Part shown: positions 28,001-43,000 of the stretch, in pieces
Numbering within the stretch: the stretch's first letter is position 1
How the letters are laid out: each line of letters opens with the position of its first letter
Assembly: GCA_038502055.1 (NCBI GenBank)
Contig: JAXRKN010000045.1
Location: 5,602,501 to 5,666,500 of the forward strand
DNA: 64,000 nucleotides
Source of the DNA: Tanytarsus gracilentus
Lineage: Eukaryota; Arthropoda; Insecta; Diptera; Chironomidae
Reading direction: 5' to 3'
The notes under the pieces: model-generated
Databases searched by the model: none
The model's input: only the letters and a program-made list of their open reading frames with translations
Told to the model about the DNA's origin: nothing
Made by a program: the position numbers and the translations under genes

Positions 28001-31000
28001 ATTTAAAGTAGGGTATCGTAAGGAAAAGGCAAGTGTACAAGTCCGTAATTTGTCAGGCTCGACAAAAAAAGTAACATACACATGCACACATATTCGCAGC
28101 GGAAATGAAATGCGAAGCGCAAAAAAAACAACAGAGTGAAATAATTTTGTTGACATGCTTCGTGCGCGCTCTACATGTGTGCAGAGTTAGCTGGTGGATG
28201 GCAAAAGAAGAAATATTTTCAGTAAAAACAGAAATTTAATTATAAACACAGCATTAATCTACTTAATGCACTGAGTGCTCTCAGCATTCTCTCCGCTCGC
28301 GTATACGCGACAATTTTATTTTCATCCTCGCAGCAATTCAGAGAAAATTTGCTGTTTTTGTGTTTGAACGCGAGTCACATATGTTGAGGACGAGCGAAAA
28401 AACTTTCTTCTTACTTTGTCGACATCATTTTTCATCTTTCGACACACTTACTTTGAAGATTCTTCATTTTTAAGGAAATGTTTTTTGATAAATTTTGGTG
28501 GAAATTTATTAAAGAAATGAAATTCTTCTGTGACATTTTTGGGTGACTCACTTAAGAATTCAACCTCGAGATTTTTTAAAAGTCCTCACATAAATTTTCA
28601 TACTGTATTTTTTACAATTTCCAAAAATTAATTCGATCTTTTTAAGAGTGTCTGCAAACTTTTAATAACCAACCCTTGAAAATTCATCAATTTGACCATC
28701 AAAAAAATTTCTCCACTTTCGATCTCAATCTCTAAACTTCATGACCCAAAGAAAAAAATAATAATTTGTTTTTACGGTCATCTCCGTGTCACATTTGCAT
28801 TTTTCTCATTTGCTTAAAAAATATATTCATGGCAAAAAAAAGTTGATGATATCATCATGAAAAAGGAGCAAACCCAAAAATTGTGTCCGATATGGTTAAG
28901 TTCCGCTTTGAAGTGACACATCCTTCCTTCAGTATGCTTTGCATATTTTTCTCTCCTGGGTTTTTGAGCCATATTTTTCTCACTAAATTTCTGCACACAT
29001 TTCAAATATTCATTTCCTTCCCTCATCTTTCACTTCTCTCTCTCTCTCTCTTTCAAATTGCTTCATTCCTGCATGACTTTGTCATCGTTGTCGTTTTGCA
29101 TGTGGAATACGATTTCCATGTCGAGGTCATGTCGCAAGACGAATATCTCACGATGAAAAATATTCGCAGACAAAATAAAGAGATCAAAAAGAAGAAATTT
29201 GTATGCTCTTGAAAAGTGAAAAAACATGAAAGCGTTTCGGTATCGAGACACATGCGATATTGAGCTTCTCGCTTATCAACAGCAAATTCAAATTTAGCTT
29301 CTTAAGTGGAGCACCGAGAGACATTTCGAGACGCTTTAATGTTTTTAAATGTCTGCGAGCGCTTTTTTATCCAAACACATGATAACGGATATTGTTTTAG
29401 ATGGTATTAAATGCGGTTTAATGCTTTGTCAAAAAAAAGATTGATTTCAATCGTGAAAAACATTTTTGTAAACAACTTTTATGGGTTCGGAAAATAATAA
29501 GGGAAATATAAAAAATTATAAATTAAATTAAATCAATTAATTTAAAAAAAACTTAATAATTACTTCAACTCCTTCGACTCTTTAATAAAATCAAATAAAG
29601 TTGAAATTTAATTAATTAATTAACTCTAAAAATGCCTTTAAGGCTATCCCTAAGCAGAGTTTCTTCATTGAAGTAAATAAATTTCTAAATTTATTCTTAG
29701 TCAATTTAATTATAAATTCTTTATCAAGTCCTCCTCAAGCCTTTCTTAATTATTCACTTCAAATTAAAATTACCTCAAGCCTAAAATATTGTAAAATTAA
29801 ACAGAAAAAATTCTTGAGCTAATTAAAAATCATCTTCTAAATTTTTATACGAATCCTTTGCCTTTAATTACTTTTTCTTATTTTTCGCTTTATCATGACA
29901 TGAGTACAAAAAAACTTTTTTCTGATGTTGATGCTTTTAATTATGTAAGCACATACAACATAATACACAGAGCTTGCGAATACATAAAACAGAAACGCTT
30001 TCGCCGAGCTTGCACATAAATTTAATTTTACACACAACATCATTAATGGCTGCGAAAAAGTTTTTCGCTTAGCGTCAATTGGGAGAAAGAAGAGAAATGA
30101 TGCTGAGTGTGTTGTGTAATGTGTGGATTTTAACTTTTTTGGCTATAATCAGCATGATTTCTGTGGCAGAGTGTTTGAAGTTAATTTGCACGTATGAGAA
30201 AATAATTTTTGTGGGTTTTTAAATTTATTAATAAGGTCATAAATAAACTCTTTAAAATATCCAGGAATTTTTTTAATTCCAGGAATTTAATAATTTGAAA
30301 TTCACTATTTGAAAAATCTCAAAAACCAAATTTTATTTCAAATTAAAGTCACAAAAATTCGAGAAAAAATTTATTTAAGTTCCAGGAATGTTTAAAAATT
30401 AGATTTAATCCTAATCAGCCTAAAAAGTTTTCACTTGAACCTTCCTCGAACACTCTAAAATCACCTTTTCGCAAAAAAATCCTCTCGTCCCTCTCGAGTG
30501 TACCTAAGTCCATGCCACATGAGAGCCTTGAATACCCTTCTAAGAAGCGCCAACATGTCAATAATGTAATTCGTGTTTAGAGTTAATTTGGATGTGCAAA
30601 ATTTACTCGAGGCAAATTCTCAGAAGAGACTTTGGCATCTTCTTAAATATAAAACTTTCATCACTAGCATTCAATATTAAGATAAAATTGCTTGTCCATA
30701 GGAATCACGTTCATTTTATTGATTTTCTTTTGCTTTGCTCGATTGCCTGCAATAAGGCAATTCTCGCTTTTCCTCTCGCTCAGATTATGTTTTCCTTTTT
30801 CCACACCCCACAAATATATTCCGCTTCGTGTGTTGTTGTTGAAGAGATTGAAAAATATCCTCGATATGTTTTTGATAACATGTTTTCTTCTATTTCATGC
30901 TTCTTTCTCTCCACACATGCGAAGATCGGTTGAGAGATGAAATTTGTAGGATGGATATTAAATAAATGTGGTTATGATTGAACCTAGAGAGCCTTAAAGT

Positions 31001-34000
31001 GATTTCGTGTTATTATTATCGAATGAAATGTTTCCCCAAGTGAGGACGAGCGAAAAGGATCGAGTTTTGATATGTCTGAGGATAAATTTGTTTTAAATTG
31101 AGTCATTCTAGGAAGGGAATTGAATTAAAAATATTTATTTATGATCGTAAATACAATCCAAAGAAAACTTTGAGGGTTTCAAGAATATTTTATGAATATG
31201 TTCTGTGGAGAGGAGTCAGACATGAAAAAATTTATAAAATTTTACCACAATAATTTTAGAACTAAATTTTTTGAACTTGCTCTCTAAATTTAATATTTAA
31301 ATAACTGTTAATTTTCAAAAAATTGTTTTGTTAAAAATTTAATTTTAGCACAAAAACTTTAAAACTTTTTAATTGAGAGAAATTTTTTTAAGCTTGAATC
31401 CTCCAGATGTCTGACTCTTCTCAGAATATTAAGGATTAAAATTTTTCTTTTATCTTAAATTTCATTTTTTTTAATAAGAATTCTTTAAACTTCCTATAAA
31501 AGAAGAAGAAAGAATTCACGAAATAAAATCGTTTAACCCAGTTCAATTTCACTTTAATAAACTTGAATTCGGTAGACGGGAAAAAGAAGCTGTGCATTAA
31601 GCATTCAATTCATGCAAAAAGGAAAAAATTCTTTGATGCAGATCTAAAAGCAATTATGATGTGCAATGTTGAACAAACAACAGGGTTTTATCATGTTATT
31701 TTTTCTGCAAGCATCTTCATACTTGCACGACGAAGAAACGACGACGATGATGATGCACACTTATTTAGCAAACGAACAAAATAAAGAGCTTTATATCTAT
31801 CTATTGTTATTATGTGCATAAAATATTTCTCAGCATCGCTTTATCTCCTTATTTCTGCTTGGGAAGCGAGCTTAATTTGAATGAAATTGAATTTGTAGTT
31901 GAGGGAAAATAAGAAGATGATTTAATCGAAACATTGCCATGCCTTTAAAGCTTCTTTTGTTGAATATTTTTATGGTTTTAATATTTTGATGTCAATTTTT
32001 AACTGCCGTAAGATTTCTAAATTTTTTATTGTTTTTCCCCTCGGTTGAATTTATATGGCAAAGATTTATCCCCGAAAGATTAAAAGTTTTAGTCATAAAA
32101 TGCCATATTTTCTCTCCCTCCTCAGTCACCGCACCATTTTTTTATGATAGACATCTATTTAAATTTAACGGTCATTTATTATTCAAAATTTTTTTTTTAT
32201 CTTATGAAATGTCCATTGCGATATCTTTACATCTATTTTCACCGAGATTCTTTCCGAATGAAAGGAACGGAAAATATGCAAATAAATGTTGTGCTCACAA
32301 CATCAACCACGATAGCATCCAGCCAGCCTGTCACTACAAATGTCGAAGGAGAAGGAAAAGTGAAGATATAAATTTCATTTGATTAAGACCATTTTTTTGC
32401 TACCGCATCTCTACCACATTTATGTGGCTTCACATTTTTCTCTCTCTTTCTGTGACGGAAATGGAAAAAGTGTGTAATTTATGCAAATTATAACGAATCT
32501 CATAATTTTTTATGATTCTCTTCTTGTTTTGCTATTTTTGGCTCGTTTTTTATTTGAAATGAAAAAGAACTTTAAAAAAGTTGTGTGGTAGTAAAATTTT
32601 GCAAGGGATGAAACACTTTATTGAAATTTTATACAGACCTGAGTGAGCGACTCTCATTTATATTTCAAACCATCTCAAAAGTCGTGTCTAAAATTATTTG
32701 TATTTAAATTTCAAGGCTGAACTCTATTGAAATTCAATTGTCTATCAAGAAAAAAAGTTTCCCTCTGTTAAAACGCCTTTTCCGCATGCGAATGTAATTC
32801 GATAAAGCTTTCAGAGTGAGGAAGAAAAAAGTTTTCAGACTTCTCGACTCAAAGCTATCGTAAATTAATCGCAAAAAACATTTTCGTTGTTGTCTTGGGA
32901 CTTTTATTTCGTGATATCAATACTCTCTCGCTCTCAAGTTGAAATTGTTGAAAATAATTGGAATATATTGCTTGATTTCGTGAGAGGCGGGATAGAAGTG
33001 GAAGTTGAAAGCTTTTTAAAGACGATTGTTTTATCAGCTCGATGAAATTCTTAAGGGATTAAGTTTTAAACAACGAAATATGAAGAGAGCACTCAGTTTT
33101 TGGCGAGATCTAAAAGTGGTTTTATAAAACTTTTTAAATATTGATCTCAAGGGGAGAATAACTCCGACAAAATTTCTATTTTTCAACTTGAGTGAACAGA
33201 AAAATTTAATTTAATTTGAAAGCACAAAGCGAAAAATTTCTTGGAATGTTTAAATTGAAATTTTAGAAATTTGACAAAGCTCTTTTTCCAAAGTTCAGTA
33301 AGAAATTATTCGGAAACACTAAATAAATTTTTTGTAGGATAAGAGATAAAAAAAATTTGCAATCACAAAATAATTTCAAGAGATAAACAACTCTGGTATT
33401 TATTTTATTTTTCTCCTTAAGAATTTTTCAAGGTTAAACTTTATTAACCTTAAAGTTCACAAAAACGCTCAAGCTTGTGACATCATTAACACACTTCAAA
33501 TCATACAATTTACCATAAATTGCAGGTAGTTATCTTAATTATGTTAGTTCTCTCTCGCTAATTAAAAAGCTAATTTGTTTAAATTACTCCCACTGTCAAA
33601 GGGCTGAGTTTCAAGGAGTAAAAAGTTATTCAAACGGAAATAGTTGTGGAGGAAATTTTTCAACAATTTCCTACAAGCTTTCCGCTTGTTAGTGAGTGCG
33701 CTATGAAGCTTATTTTGTCGCTCTCTCGAGCGAATAATTTTTACGAGACAAAAGTAAATGTAATGTGAAAATTAGTTTGACACTTTTGCTGAATCCTTCG
33801 TGAGTTGAGGTGTAGTTTTACTTAGTTTGCTACAAGACAAAGTTCTTATTGTATGAAAATTAATTAAACTTTCTTTAACTTCATGAATCATGCAACGAGA
33901 ACAGAAAAGAATAAACATTAAGTTTTTTTTGGGAGGTTGAAAAAGTTTTATCGAGCGTTATTAGCATAAAAGCATTTGCATTTAATAAAATTAAAAAGTT

Positions 34001-37000
34001 TGAAATTGCATTTTAATAGGTTTTAATAACTTTAATAGTCATTTTAAAGACTTGGGAAACTAGAGTCAAGCAGCCCTCGAGCAAGGTTGATTTATTTGTA
34101 AAAATATTTCACACCTTTGCAAAAAAGACATCAACAACAATCAAGTCACATCCTACTTCCAAATTCCGTCTTCATTTTCTCCTCGAAATTTACTTTTCGT
34201 GTCCTGATTTCATCATCGAGTTCATGCCGCACAAAAAACGACGAAATATCTATGCCATAAAATCAGATTGGCAAATAAACACTCAATTGATGATTTCAAC
34301 ATAAGGAATTGAATAAATATTTTTATTCATTCTTAAAGCATTTATCATTCGGCAATACAAAAAGCACTCACTGAGGGATAACAAAAACATTATTGCGAAT
34401 GTGAGTGTTTCTCATGTCCTTGGGATTTTCTTCGATTATTCTCATTTTTTTGTGAACTCGTGAAAAAATTCAAAGAAAGTCTCAAGTGGATTTTTGTCCA
34501 TTACTTGAACTTGATATATTTACTCTTGAAATTATCTGCTGGCCATAAATTGCTGGGAGGAGTTCGAGAGCATCAAATAACATCATATTTCATATTTCAT
34601 GAGAATGGCAAACATTTAATGGCTTGTTAACCTAATAATTTTCAATAAAGTCTGAGTGAGTGAGCAAAAAGTTTCAATTGCAATTGTTTTTTTAAAGTCA
34701 AACAATTCAAAGTAGAATAAAATAAAATTTGAAAATTTAACAATTTTAAAATTGTAAAAAGTTTAAAATTGAAATTGCGTTTAAAATTTCCTCTCCATTT
34801 TTGTTATTAGCCAACATGAAAAATGTTCTAATGACTTTCATGACCCAGACAACCTCAGAGAGAGTAAAATTGCTGTAAAAACTTTTTAAATGACCATTGG
34901 CCACTGCACTCGCCATCTCTCATATGGTTGTCCTGAAGTTCAAATGAAATTTATTGTCATACTTTATCATCTAGTGACATTAAAGGCAGTTGAAGAGAAA
35001 GATGAAGATAAAATTGAATTAAGTGGATTTAGAAATTTTACAAAAATTAAAACTTTTAAGTATTTTGACTCTTTTTTTAATTGCTTAATAATTTTAAATC
35101 CTAACATAATTAAAAATTTTCAAAAATGTTAAATTTTATCTTCTTATTTTCCACTTTAAAAACATTCAAACGAAATTTTCTCTCTTCACCGCTTCCAAGT
35201 TTAATCAAATGCACTTTGAGATAAAAAAAACGTCTTCAATTTATCATATAAAAATGCACTCGAAGCAAATTGAAAGTAAACGAACCAGCAAAAGAGAGAG
35301 AAAATCAAGGGTTGAAGAACTTTTTAATTACACTTTAAAAAAGTTTGAAATTTAAACATTTTGTTGAAAACTTTTTTCCAATTTTATTACGAATGGAAAA
35401 TCTTTAAAAGTATTTAAACTTTTCTTGATTGCAATCAAAAGTAGAAAAATTCTCTCCAGCCCCTGATTAAAAAAATTGTAGAGTGTATAAAAATCTTGAA
35501 AGGCGCCGGGTTGATGTTCTGCTGTCTATAAAGATGATGATGTCGGTGCGCATTAAACCAAAATCATGTTCTCTCTATAAAAAGAAAATGTGAATGACAT
35601 AACTCAACTGCACTATAAAGCGATGTTTTTTCTTTCTAGCGAGTGAGGCGGACTGAAAAAATTTGATTTTATTAAATTATATAAAATGCGATAATAATAA
35701 AAAGTGGAAAGTAAACATTTTAGAATCCATTCTGCTCACGTTTTCGAAGGAAGATCATTAAAAGGTTTATTTAGTATGAGTGCACTCAACATATTCATCC
35801 ACTTCGAACATTAAAATTGATGAAAAATACGATAGAGCCATAAATTTTGATTTACAAAGTAGATCGTGAAAAATAAACAGTTGAAACGAGGTGTGAAAAC
35901 TTGGAGAATTTTAAAGATATTTTTAAGCATGCCACGAGAAGACAGTGAAAATTTTTTGGAGATGGAAAATACGTTAAAACTGAAATTTAAATTTAAGATG
36001 AAGAGTTTTGAGAAAAATAAACAATTTTTTAGGAATTTGACATTAAATTTATTTTAATTTAGTCAATAGATCAATATTAATTTTTATTTCCATGCTTGGA
36101 AAAAATAAGAAGAATTTACATAAAAATTGTCTAAATATATCTTCAAATTTAAACTCATTTCACCTTGACTCAAACAACAAAACATAATTCACAGTCATCG
36201 GAGAAAAAGCTGAAAAACATTCACATAACAGATTCTCATAATCACAACTAATTTTCACCGAATGTTCGCAACATATGCTGCACAATATTTCGATATGTGT
36301 GAGGGCGTCGAATGATTTTTCAAATAAAGAAAGTATAACAATTTTTAATAATTATTTTTACCGAGAAACAGTAATTTTTTTTATTTGAAAATTAATGAGA
36401 TTTGAAGAACCCTCGAGGGATTCGATGAGTGCACAAAGTGTGGAGATGAAAATTATTTTAACGAATTTATGCTGATGTCATAACTTTTTTGTTCTCTCTG
36501 CAACTTTATTATGATGTGATATAAGAGTGATGGTTGTTGTGCTGCCACACATCTATCAGCAACAGCAGGTGCCCACCTTGTTGTGATTCAAGGGTGGAAC
36601 ACAGTGAGATGCAAAATATGCATTTATTTTCATGTTGAGTGTCTCACCCCATTTTCTATCCCGAATGATGAGCAAACACATATGATGCAGCTCTCATAAA
36701 GCAAATTATCACATCTCTCCAACCTAGCGCACGATGATGAATGAGTGCTCAGTGCACTTTTGTCATTTTGCAGTTTAGAAAATTCGAATCAGACACAAAA
36801 TGCAATTCTCTCCGATTTTTCTATGTTGAGTGCAAAAAATGAATGCAAAATTTTTTATATATCGAAAAAATTAAGTCCGTGCGAATTTTCTCTAAAATCC
36901 TTTTTCTGCTGTCATGTACATTTGGAATATTATTTTGTCGCAGTATACAGAAAACAATAACAATTTTTTTGCTGCTGTATGAAACAATCGTTTATTCTTT

Positions 37001-40000
37001 TGTACATTTTTCTCAAATAGATTTTGTGCATGCACACACACACACAGTTGCCCGATTTTGAGGTTTCTGCTAAACACAATTTTAATCCCTTTTCGAACAT
37101 GACAAAAATTGCTATTCTAAAAACCGAGAAATAAAAGTTTCCAATTATTTTCGTATTGTTAGATAAAGTTGTGAGGTTGCCAGAGAATTTCACAATGTAA
37201 CAGGATGCAGTAAAAGGATTTTGGATTATTTTTCAGATATTCAATTTTAATTGTAATTTAAACAAGGATTTTGTGATAAAACATCTGATTGGATAATAAT
37301 TTCAATTAAAATTTATTAGAAAATTAGACATTAAAATCATTTCCATTGTGCTTACAAAATAATTCACAATTTTCATTTGTCAATTGAAAATTTGCATTAT
37401 TATGAGTTACTTGGAATTATTTTCTAAAGCATTCAATCTGTTAATGTGGTGCAGTTTAGTGTTGCATAAATATTTTTTCATATTTACACAAAACGTCAAT
37501 GTGCATAATGCAGAGTGAAATCAATTACAATAAGTGCCATGCCAGCTTTTGTTGTCATGAATAATGAAGAAATCTGCTAATTCCTCTCAGCGGAAAAATA
37601 ATCCACACTTTATTTAATGGTAAAAGTTTTCATTCAGATTCTCAATTTTTAATTTTGCAAAGATCAGAAAATTCGTTTCAATAGTTTTTAACTTTGAGAT
37701 TAAAAAAGTTTACAATTTTTAGATTGAAAGTGCTGGAGGCAATTTAATGAGTTTTGTGATTAAAAAGTTCATTTAAAAATGTCAAAGAGATTCTTTGAAG
37801 CTGATTTTTCAAAATAATTTTTTTTTAATAATAATACTCAAATAATATTTTACCACAAAACTTTCACAAACTTTTAAAATACTCGAAATTAATCTCGACA
37901 TTACCTTAAAAACATAAGTGAATTTTTTAATGCAATTAAAACTCGCAAAAATTTCTTCATTTTCCCTTTTCTATTTGAAAAGCGTTTGCAAACAAAAGTT
38001 TGCTCACACCACCAAAACAATTTTCACATAAAAACTTTCGCAACGAGTTCTTAAGAATTACAAAAGCGCTCACCTCATGCATTTTTCAATTTTAATGCCA
38101 CGCCTTGAATAAAAAGCAGGAGAAAAAGTTCATCCTGCGCTTTTCCAAAGAATAAAATTTTTTTATCAAACAAACAGCGAAAATCGCTTGCCGAGTGCTT
38201 AACAATTGTGTTTTGAGTTCAACTTAAATGTAAGGGGAGAAAACTTATTTTGAGTGTGGGTTGAAAAAAGTCTTAACATTTTTTTAAAATTGTCAATCCC
38301 TCGCATGAAAATGGGGAATGCTGTTAGTGGTCTCAGGTACACAGAAAAACTCTGAATAAGTCAGAATTTCTTTTTAATAATACATTTTTCCGCATTACCG
38401 AGAGTGAGAGGAAGCAGTTTGTAATAAAAACCAAGTGAGGGGTTGTAAAATGATTGTTGCAAGTCGATTTATGTTTTCGAAGCGTCTTGTCGCTTTTTAT
38501 TTACCACTTCAGGATTCTCATTTTCCTCTCCTGAATTTTATTCATGAGACATTGTAAAGCCGATTGTATGTGCCGACAACTATAAGACGAGACTATGATG
38601 GAAAAATTTAACGAGTTTTTGCAGTGGTAGTTCACAAAAATGTTGCAGCATCTATAAAAATAAAAACTTGGGGTGGAAATGAATGAATTAATGAAGTCAC
38701 CATAAATAAAACATAAGTCACACTATGTGGCGACAGTGTAGAGTGAAAAAGAACTGCAATAAAAAAAAACTTTCTTTATACCGCAGAAAAAAAGCTACAA
38801 AATGACCAGAGCGAAATGACGTGACTTGAGGTTAAATCAAATTAAATTAATACACTCAATAATTATTTCTAAAATAATATTTTTAATATAAAAGAGAAGT
38901 TAGACATAACCAAAATTTTAATCTAATTTATTAAAATGCCTAAAACTCAATAAAAAAATAAATAATTTCTTTGATTGATATGAAGACCATAAAAATTACT
39001 ACAAAAATTTTTTATTTATTGGATGGTCGAAGATTTACTTTTATGATGATGATGATGATGGAAAAATATGAAGAAGAACGAAACTTTTTCCTCATGCTCA
39101 GAAAAAATTGTTTTCCTTTTTTGCTCAATTTAGGGCCAGAAAATCATTTTTCAATCCCTCATGAGAATTTCTGTCCCTCAATCTCAATCTTCATCATGTG
39201 GCTTAATCCTTAATTATTACTTAACTTTTTGAGTCCGAAAATTTTATAAAGCATGAGGATTAAATGACATTTGTTGAAGGGAAAAATCGGACAATAAGTG
39301 AAAAGATTGAAAAGATCTGAAGTTGTCGGAAGAGAAAGGGATTAAAATGTACCTTTAAATTGGACCTCATTGTTGTAGGATTTAAAAGAAAATATTGAGA
39401 GATTTTATTAAAGTTTAAGATGACAAAAAAAATTGATAAACTTTTTTCATCTCAAAATTGTAAAGTCTGATGTTAAATTTTTCATGCAAAAAAATGATCA
39501 TCCGTATGTGAGCTGCATGTTATGCCATCCATACGCTGATCCTTTCCAAACATTAAACTAATGCTCAACCGAAAGAAAAGTTTTACTGTTTCAAAACATG
39601 TAGTCGTATTGCAAAATGTGCAAAGAGAGGAGGGCTCGGATGATAGTTTGGAGCAACTTCTCGTAATTTACTTTCTTAACCTCGACTATGCAGCTCCATG
39701 TTCTCGTTTTTCCTTTGCTACGATGACATTTTATTTATTTCATTTTCTCTGTTCGAGTTTCCCGTTTTCCTCGGGTATGTTGTTCCCTATGTCTTCGCTT
39801 TTTCGGGGTGGATACCGGAGAACATGTGCAATAATAATACTTTTCTTCCTGTTTCATCTTTTATTTTTAAAGGAAGCGCTGTTGCTCGCTTCGAATGGAA
39901 ACGTCGAAAATTATTAAAAATTTGCCCGATTTTTGGGTGAAAATTAATTAAATTATAAATTTCTAATATAATTTTTTAACATCTAAAAAATATTTGAATT

Positions 40001-43000
40001 AAATAATCCGTTAAAAAATTAAAATCGCTAAAATTTTTCTCAAATTTTCCGCAACGTTTTCTCTCCGACGACAACGATAAGCATCGTGATATAATTTTTC
40101 CAACTTGTTAGTGTAACCCACGAAGTGGTGTAACACTTATATGCGCCTATTTCCGTCCGTCCGTCTGTCCGTCCACTGTCTGTCTGTTCCATCGAGATCT
40201 CGGCTCCTGAGATAGCTAGAGACTTCTAGTTTTCGCCAAATGGTAGGTCTATGAATTTAGATTCGGCCATTTTAGGAATTATGAGGGTCATGACCACAGG
40301 TCGTGCCATGGACAGCCCTAAATGCCATTTTTCACACAAATTTCCTGTTATATGGCTTCATGTATGTCGTTGAACTCGTATTTGTATCAGGAATCGAAGG
40401 ATTGATGATATTTGAGGAATGTTATATGGCCATCCAAGAGTGCCATCAATGTCTATCACGGCCGGCCAGTAGTGCCCCTAATGTCCATTTTTTAAAAGTA
40501 TGGCTTCATGTACCTCGTTGAACTCGTAATTGCATCAGGAATTGATTAGTATTGATGATTTTTGAAGAATGACCGTCACGGCCGGCCAGGAGTGTCCAAG
40601 GAATGCCACTAATGTCCATTTTTTAAAAGTATGGCTTCATGTACCTCGTTGAACTAGGAATTTGACCAGGAATCGATTGGCATGGATCTGAAAATGGAAC
40701 ACTGTGGAAAATGGAACATAGTGGAAAATGAAACATAGTGGAAAAAGGAACATAGTGGAAAATTGAACATGGTGAAAATGAAACATAATGGAAAATGAAA
40801 CACAGTGGAAAATGGAACATAGTGGGAAATGGAACATAATGGAAAATGAAACACAGTGGAAAATGGAACACAGTGGAAAATGGAACATAGTGGAAAATGG
40901 AACACAGTGGAAAATGGAATATAGTGAAAAATGGAACATGGTGGAAAATGAAACACAGTGGGATATGTAACATAATTGAGAAATATTTTCCATAAGGCTT
41001 CCCTTTTGGCTTCTCCAAGGCTTCTTCATAGGACTTCCCCATGTTACATTTCCAATACTGATCTGTTACAAGTGGGTTACACGGCAACACCCACGTGTGG
41101 GTTTTGAAACATTTTTCTCTCAACGAGACAAAATTTGCAATCAAAAATTTCCACATATACATATGCTTTTCTCTTTTTTGCATTCACTGTCGTTATTTTC
41201 GTATGTTTTGTGTTTTGCCGTACACTTAAACAGATCATTAGCCAAAATTAATTTTTGTCGTTTTGCTCGAGTCAAAAACACATTCATGGAAGAGTCAGTC
41301 ATACATATGATATTAATTAAATTCTTTGTGGTGATTCTCAGAAAGTGTTTGCGGTGATGCGGTTTAAGTGATGATGACTTGAATTAATGTTAGAAAATCT
41401 AGTTAAATTTTAAGGATTTTAGTTCAATTAATATATAAAAAACAAAATTGAAAAAAATTAATTAAAAGTTGAAAGTAATTAAAAACTTTTCCTTTACAAT
41501 TTTATGGATATAAATTTAACCTTCTCGGAAAAGATTTTGTCATTCTATTCTGATAAATTTAATATTTTTCTGACCCAATAAATTTTTTTCTGGGGTTATT
41601 AATCATCGTCATCATTGTCACTTAGCGGTTCACACTCACAATGAATGCACAAGCACGAACGGCATGAATTTAAAGGCTTGAACTTTTTTCTGCGACCCTC
41701 TTTCGCTGGAAGGACGTTATGATAGGGCAAACAGACAGTAAATGAGACGACAAGAATACTGGGAGCAATTTTCGCCATAGATCTGAGCAAATACAGCATC
41801 AGTGGGTAAAAATGTTTTTGTCTCGTTAAGCAAACAACGCGCGGAGGCCTTTTTCACGATCATTTTTTCCATCCTCGAACTCTCGTCTCTTGCTAGCGGC
41901 AAAAAACTATGGTTTAATAAAATTTTATGGCATGAAAGTGTCGAGATTAATAAACATTAAGGCGAGAGAAAATAAATATTGCACAAAACTTTTTTAAAGG
42001 GTTGCCGGGGTGTGTCGTGTCATGGTATGTCAAGTTTAATTTTGAATGAAACTTTCTAGACTGATGGATGCCACACATAGAGTGCATCAGCTAGTAAAAA
42101 GTTGCTCGTGGCTACCAAAATTCGTTACATTAATTTTTAACCTATTGAGTTTGGGGAATTTTTGAAGGGGCGATGACTCAGGTTGATTGCTTTTAAAATA
42201 AAAAAATCATTCTTACGTAGAGCTTTGGAAAATCCAACCTCAATTTTTATATTATGAGAATTTAATTTAGAATTTTAAAGTCAAATTGTAAAATTATATT
42301 TTAGCTTTCCTAAGTTCAACTCCCTTTGATAAATAAATTTGCATTCAATTTTCGTGAAGGGGGAAATTGAAATTGAATTTTGTGAGAGAGAAATTTTGTG
42401 TCCAATAGATTACAAAACATTCATCACACAACTATGACCTGAACCGATGCAGTTTACACAAAATTTAAATTAAAATTAATCTAAATAGTTTTTGTTTGAT
42501 TGCAATTTAATTTTGTCCTTTTTACCAATTAAAATTATAAAGAGGAGCTTAACTAAATATTAGCGTGACTGTGTCTATTGTATTAAAATGATCATTAATC
42601 CATCAATTCGAATTGGGTCAGCGCTGTTTGCTCCATAAACCGTGAAAATAAAATTTTTATGCACATAAATTGTTAGAAAATGTAAAATTTTTAATTGAAT
42701 ACAGTACATTTTCTTTTACACTAACGTAACTCAATAATTTACATAAAAATACTAATTTTAGAATTAATTATATTTTTATTTTAAGTAATAACTTATTTTA
42801 ATTTTAAAGCTCTTATTATGCAAAAAGTCAAGTTCATTAAAAAATTAAATTAAATCTTGAAATTAATTAATGAAATCTGATTATTTTTTCATAATTTCCG
42901 TGTTCTTGACATTCACGGAAAAAGTTGTCGGTTGCTGTTTATGACATCAAAATGTTCAAGGCTGCAGGGCTTACGCGGTTTTTCTTTTTGTTTGTTATTT

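Noticed and set aside
32029..32382. 117-codon plus-strand ORF
   Set aside because: Low-complexity hydrophobic and basic composition with a second overlapping frame. No domain recognised, probably chance.
39561..39917. 118-codon plus-strand ORF as a small membrane protein
   Set aside because: Phe/Leu/Ser-rich composition from T-rich DNA, overlapping ORF in another frame, no motif and no splice or promoter support.
40623..41183. 186-codon minus-strand ORF and overlapping 130- and 100-codon ORFs
   Set aside because: The translations are repeats of FHFPLCSIFHCVPFS-like peptide produced by the 17-bp minisatellite. The ORFs are open in several frames because the unit lacks stop codons, not because they code.
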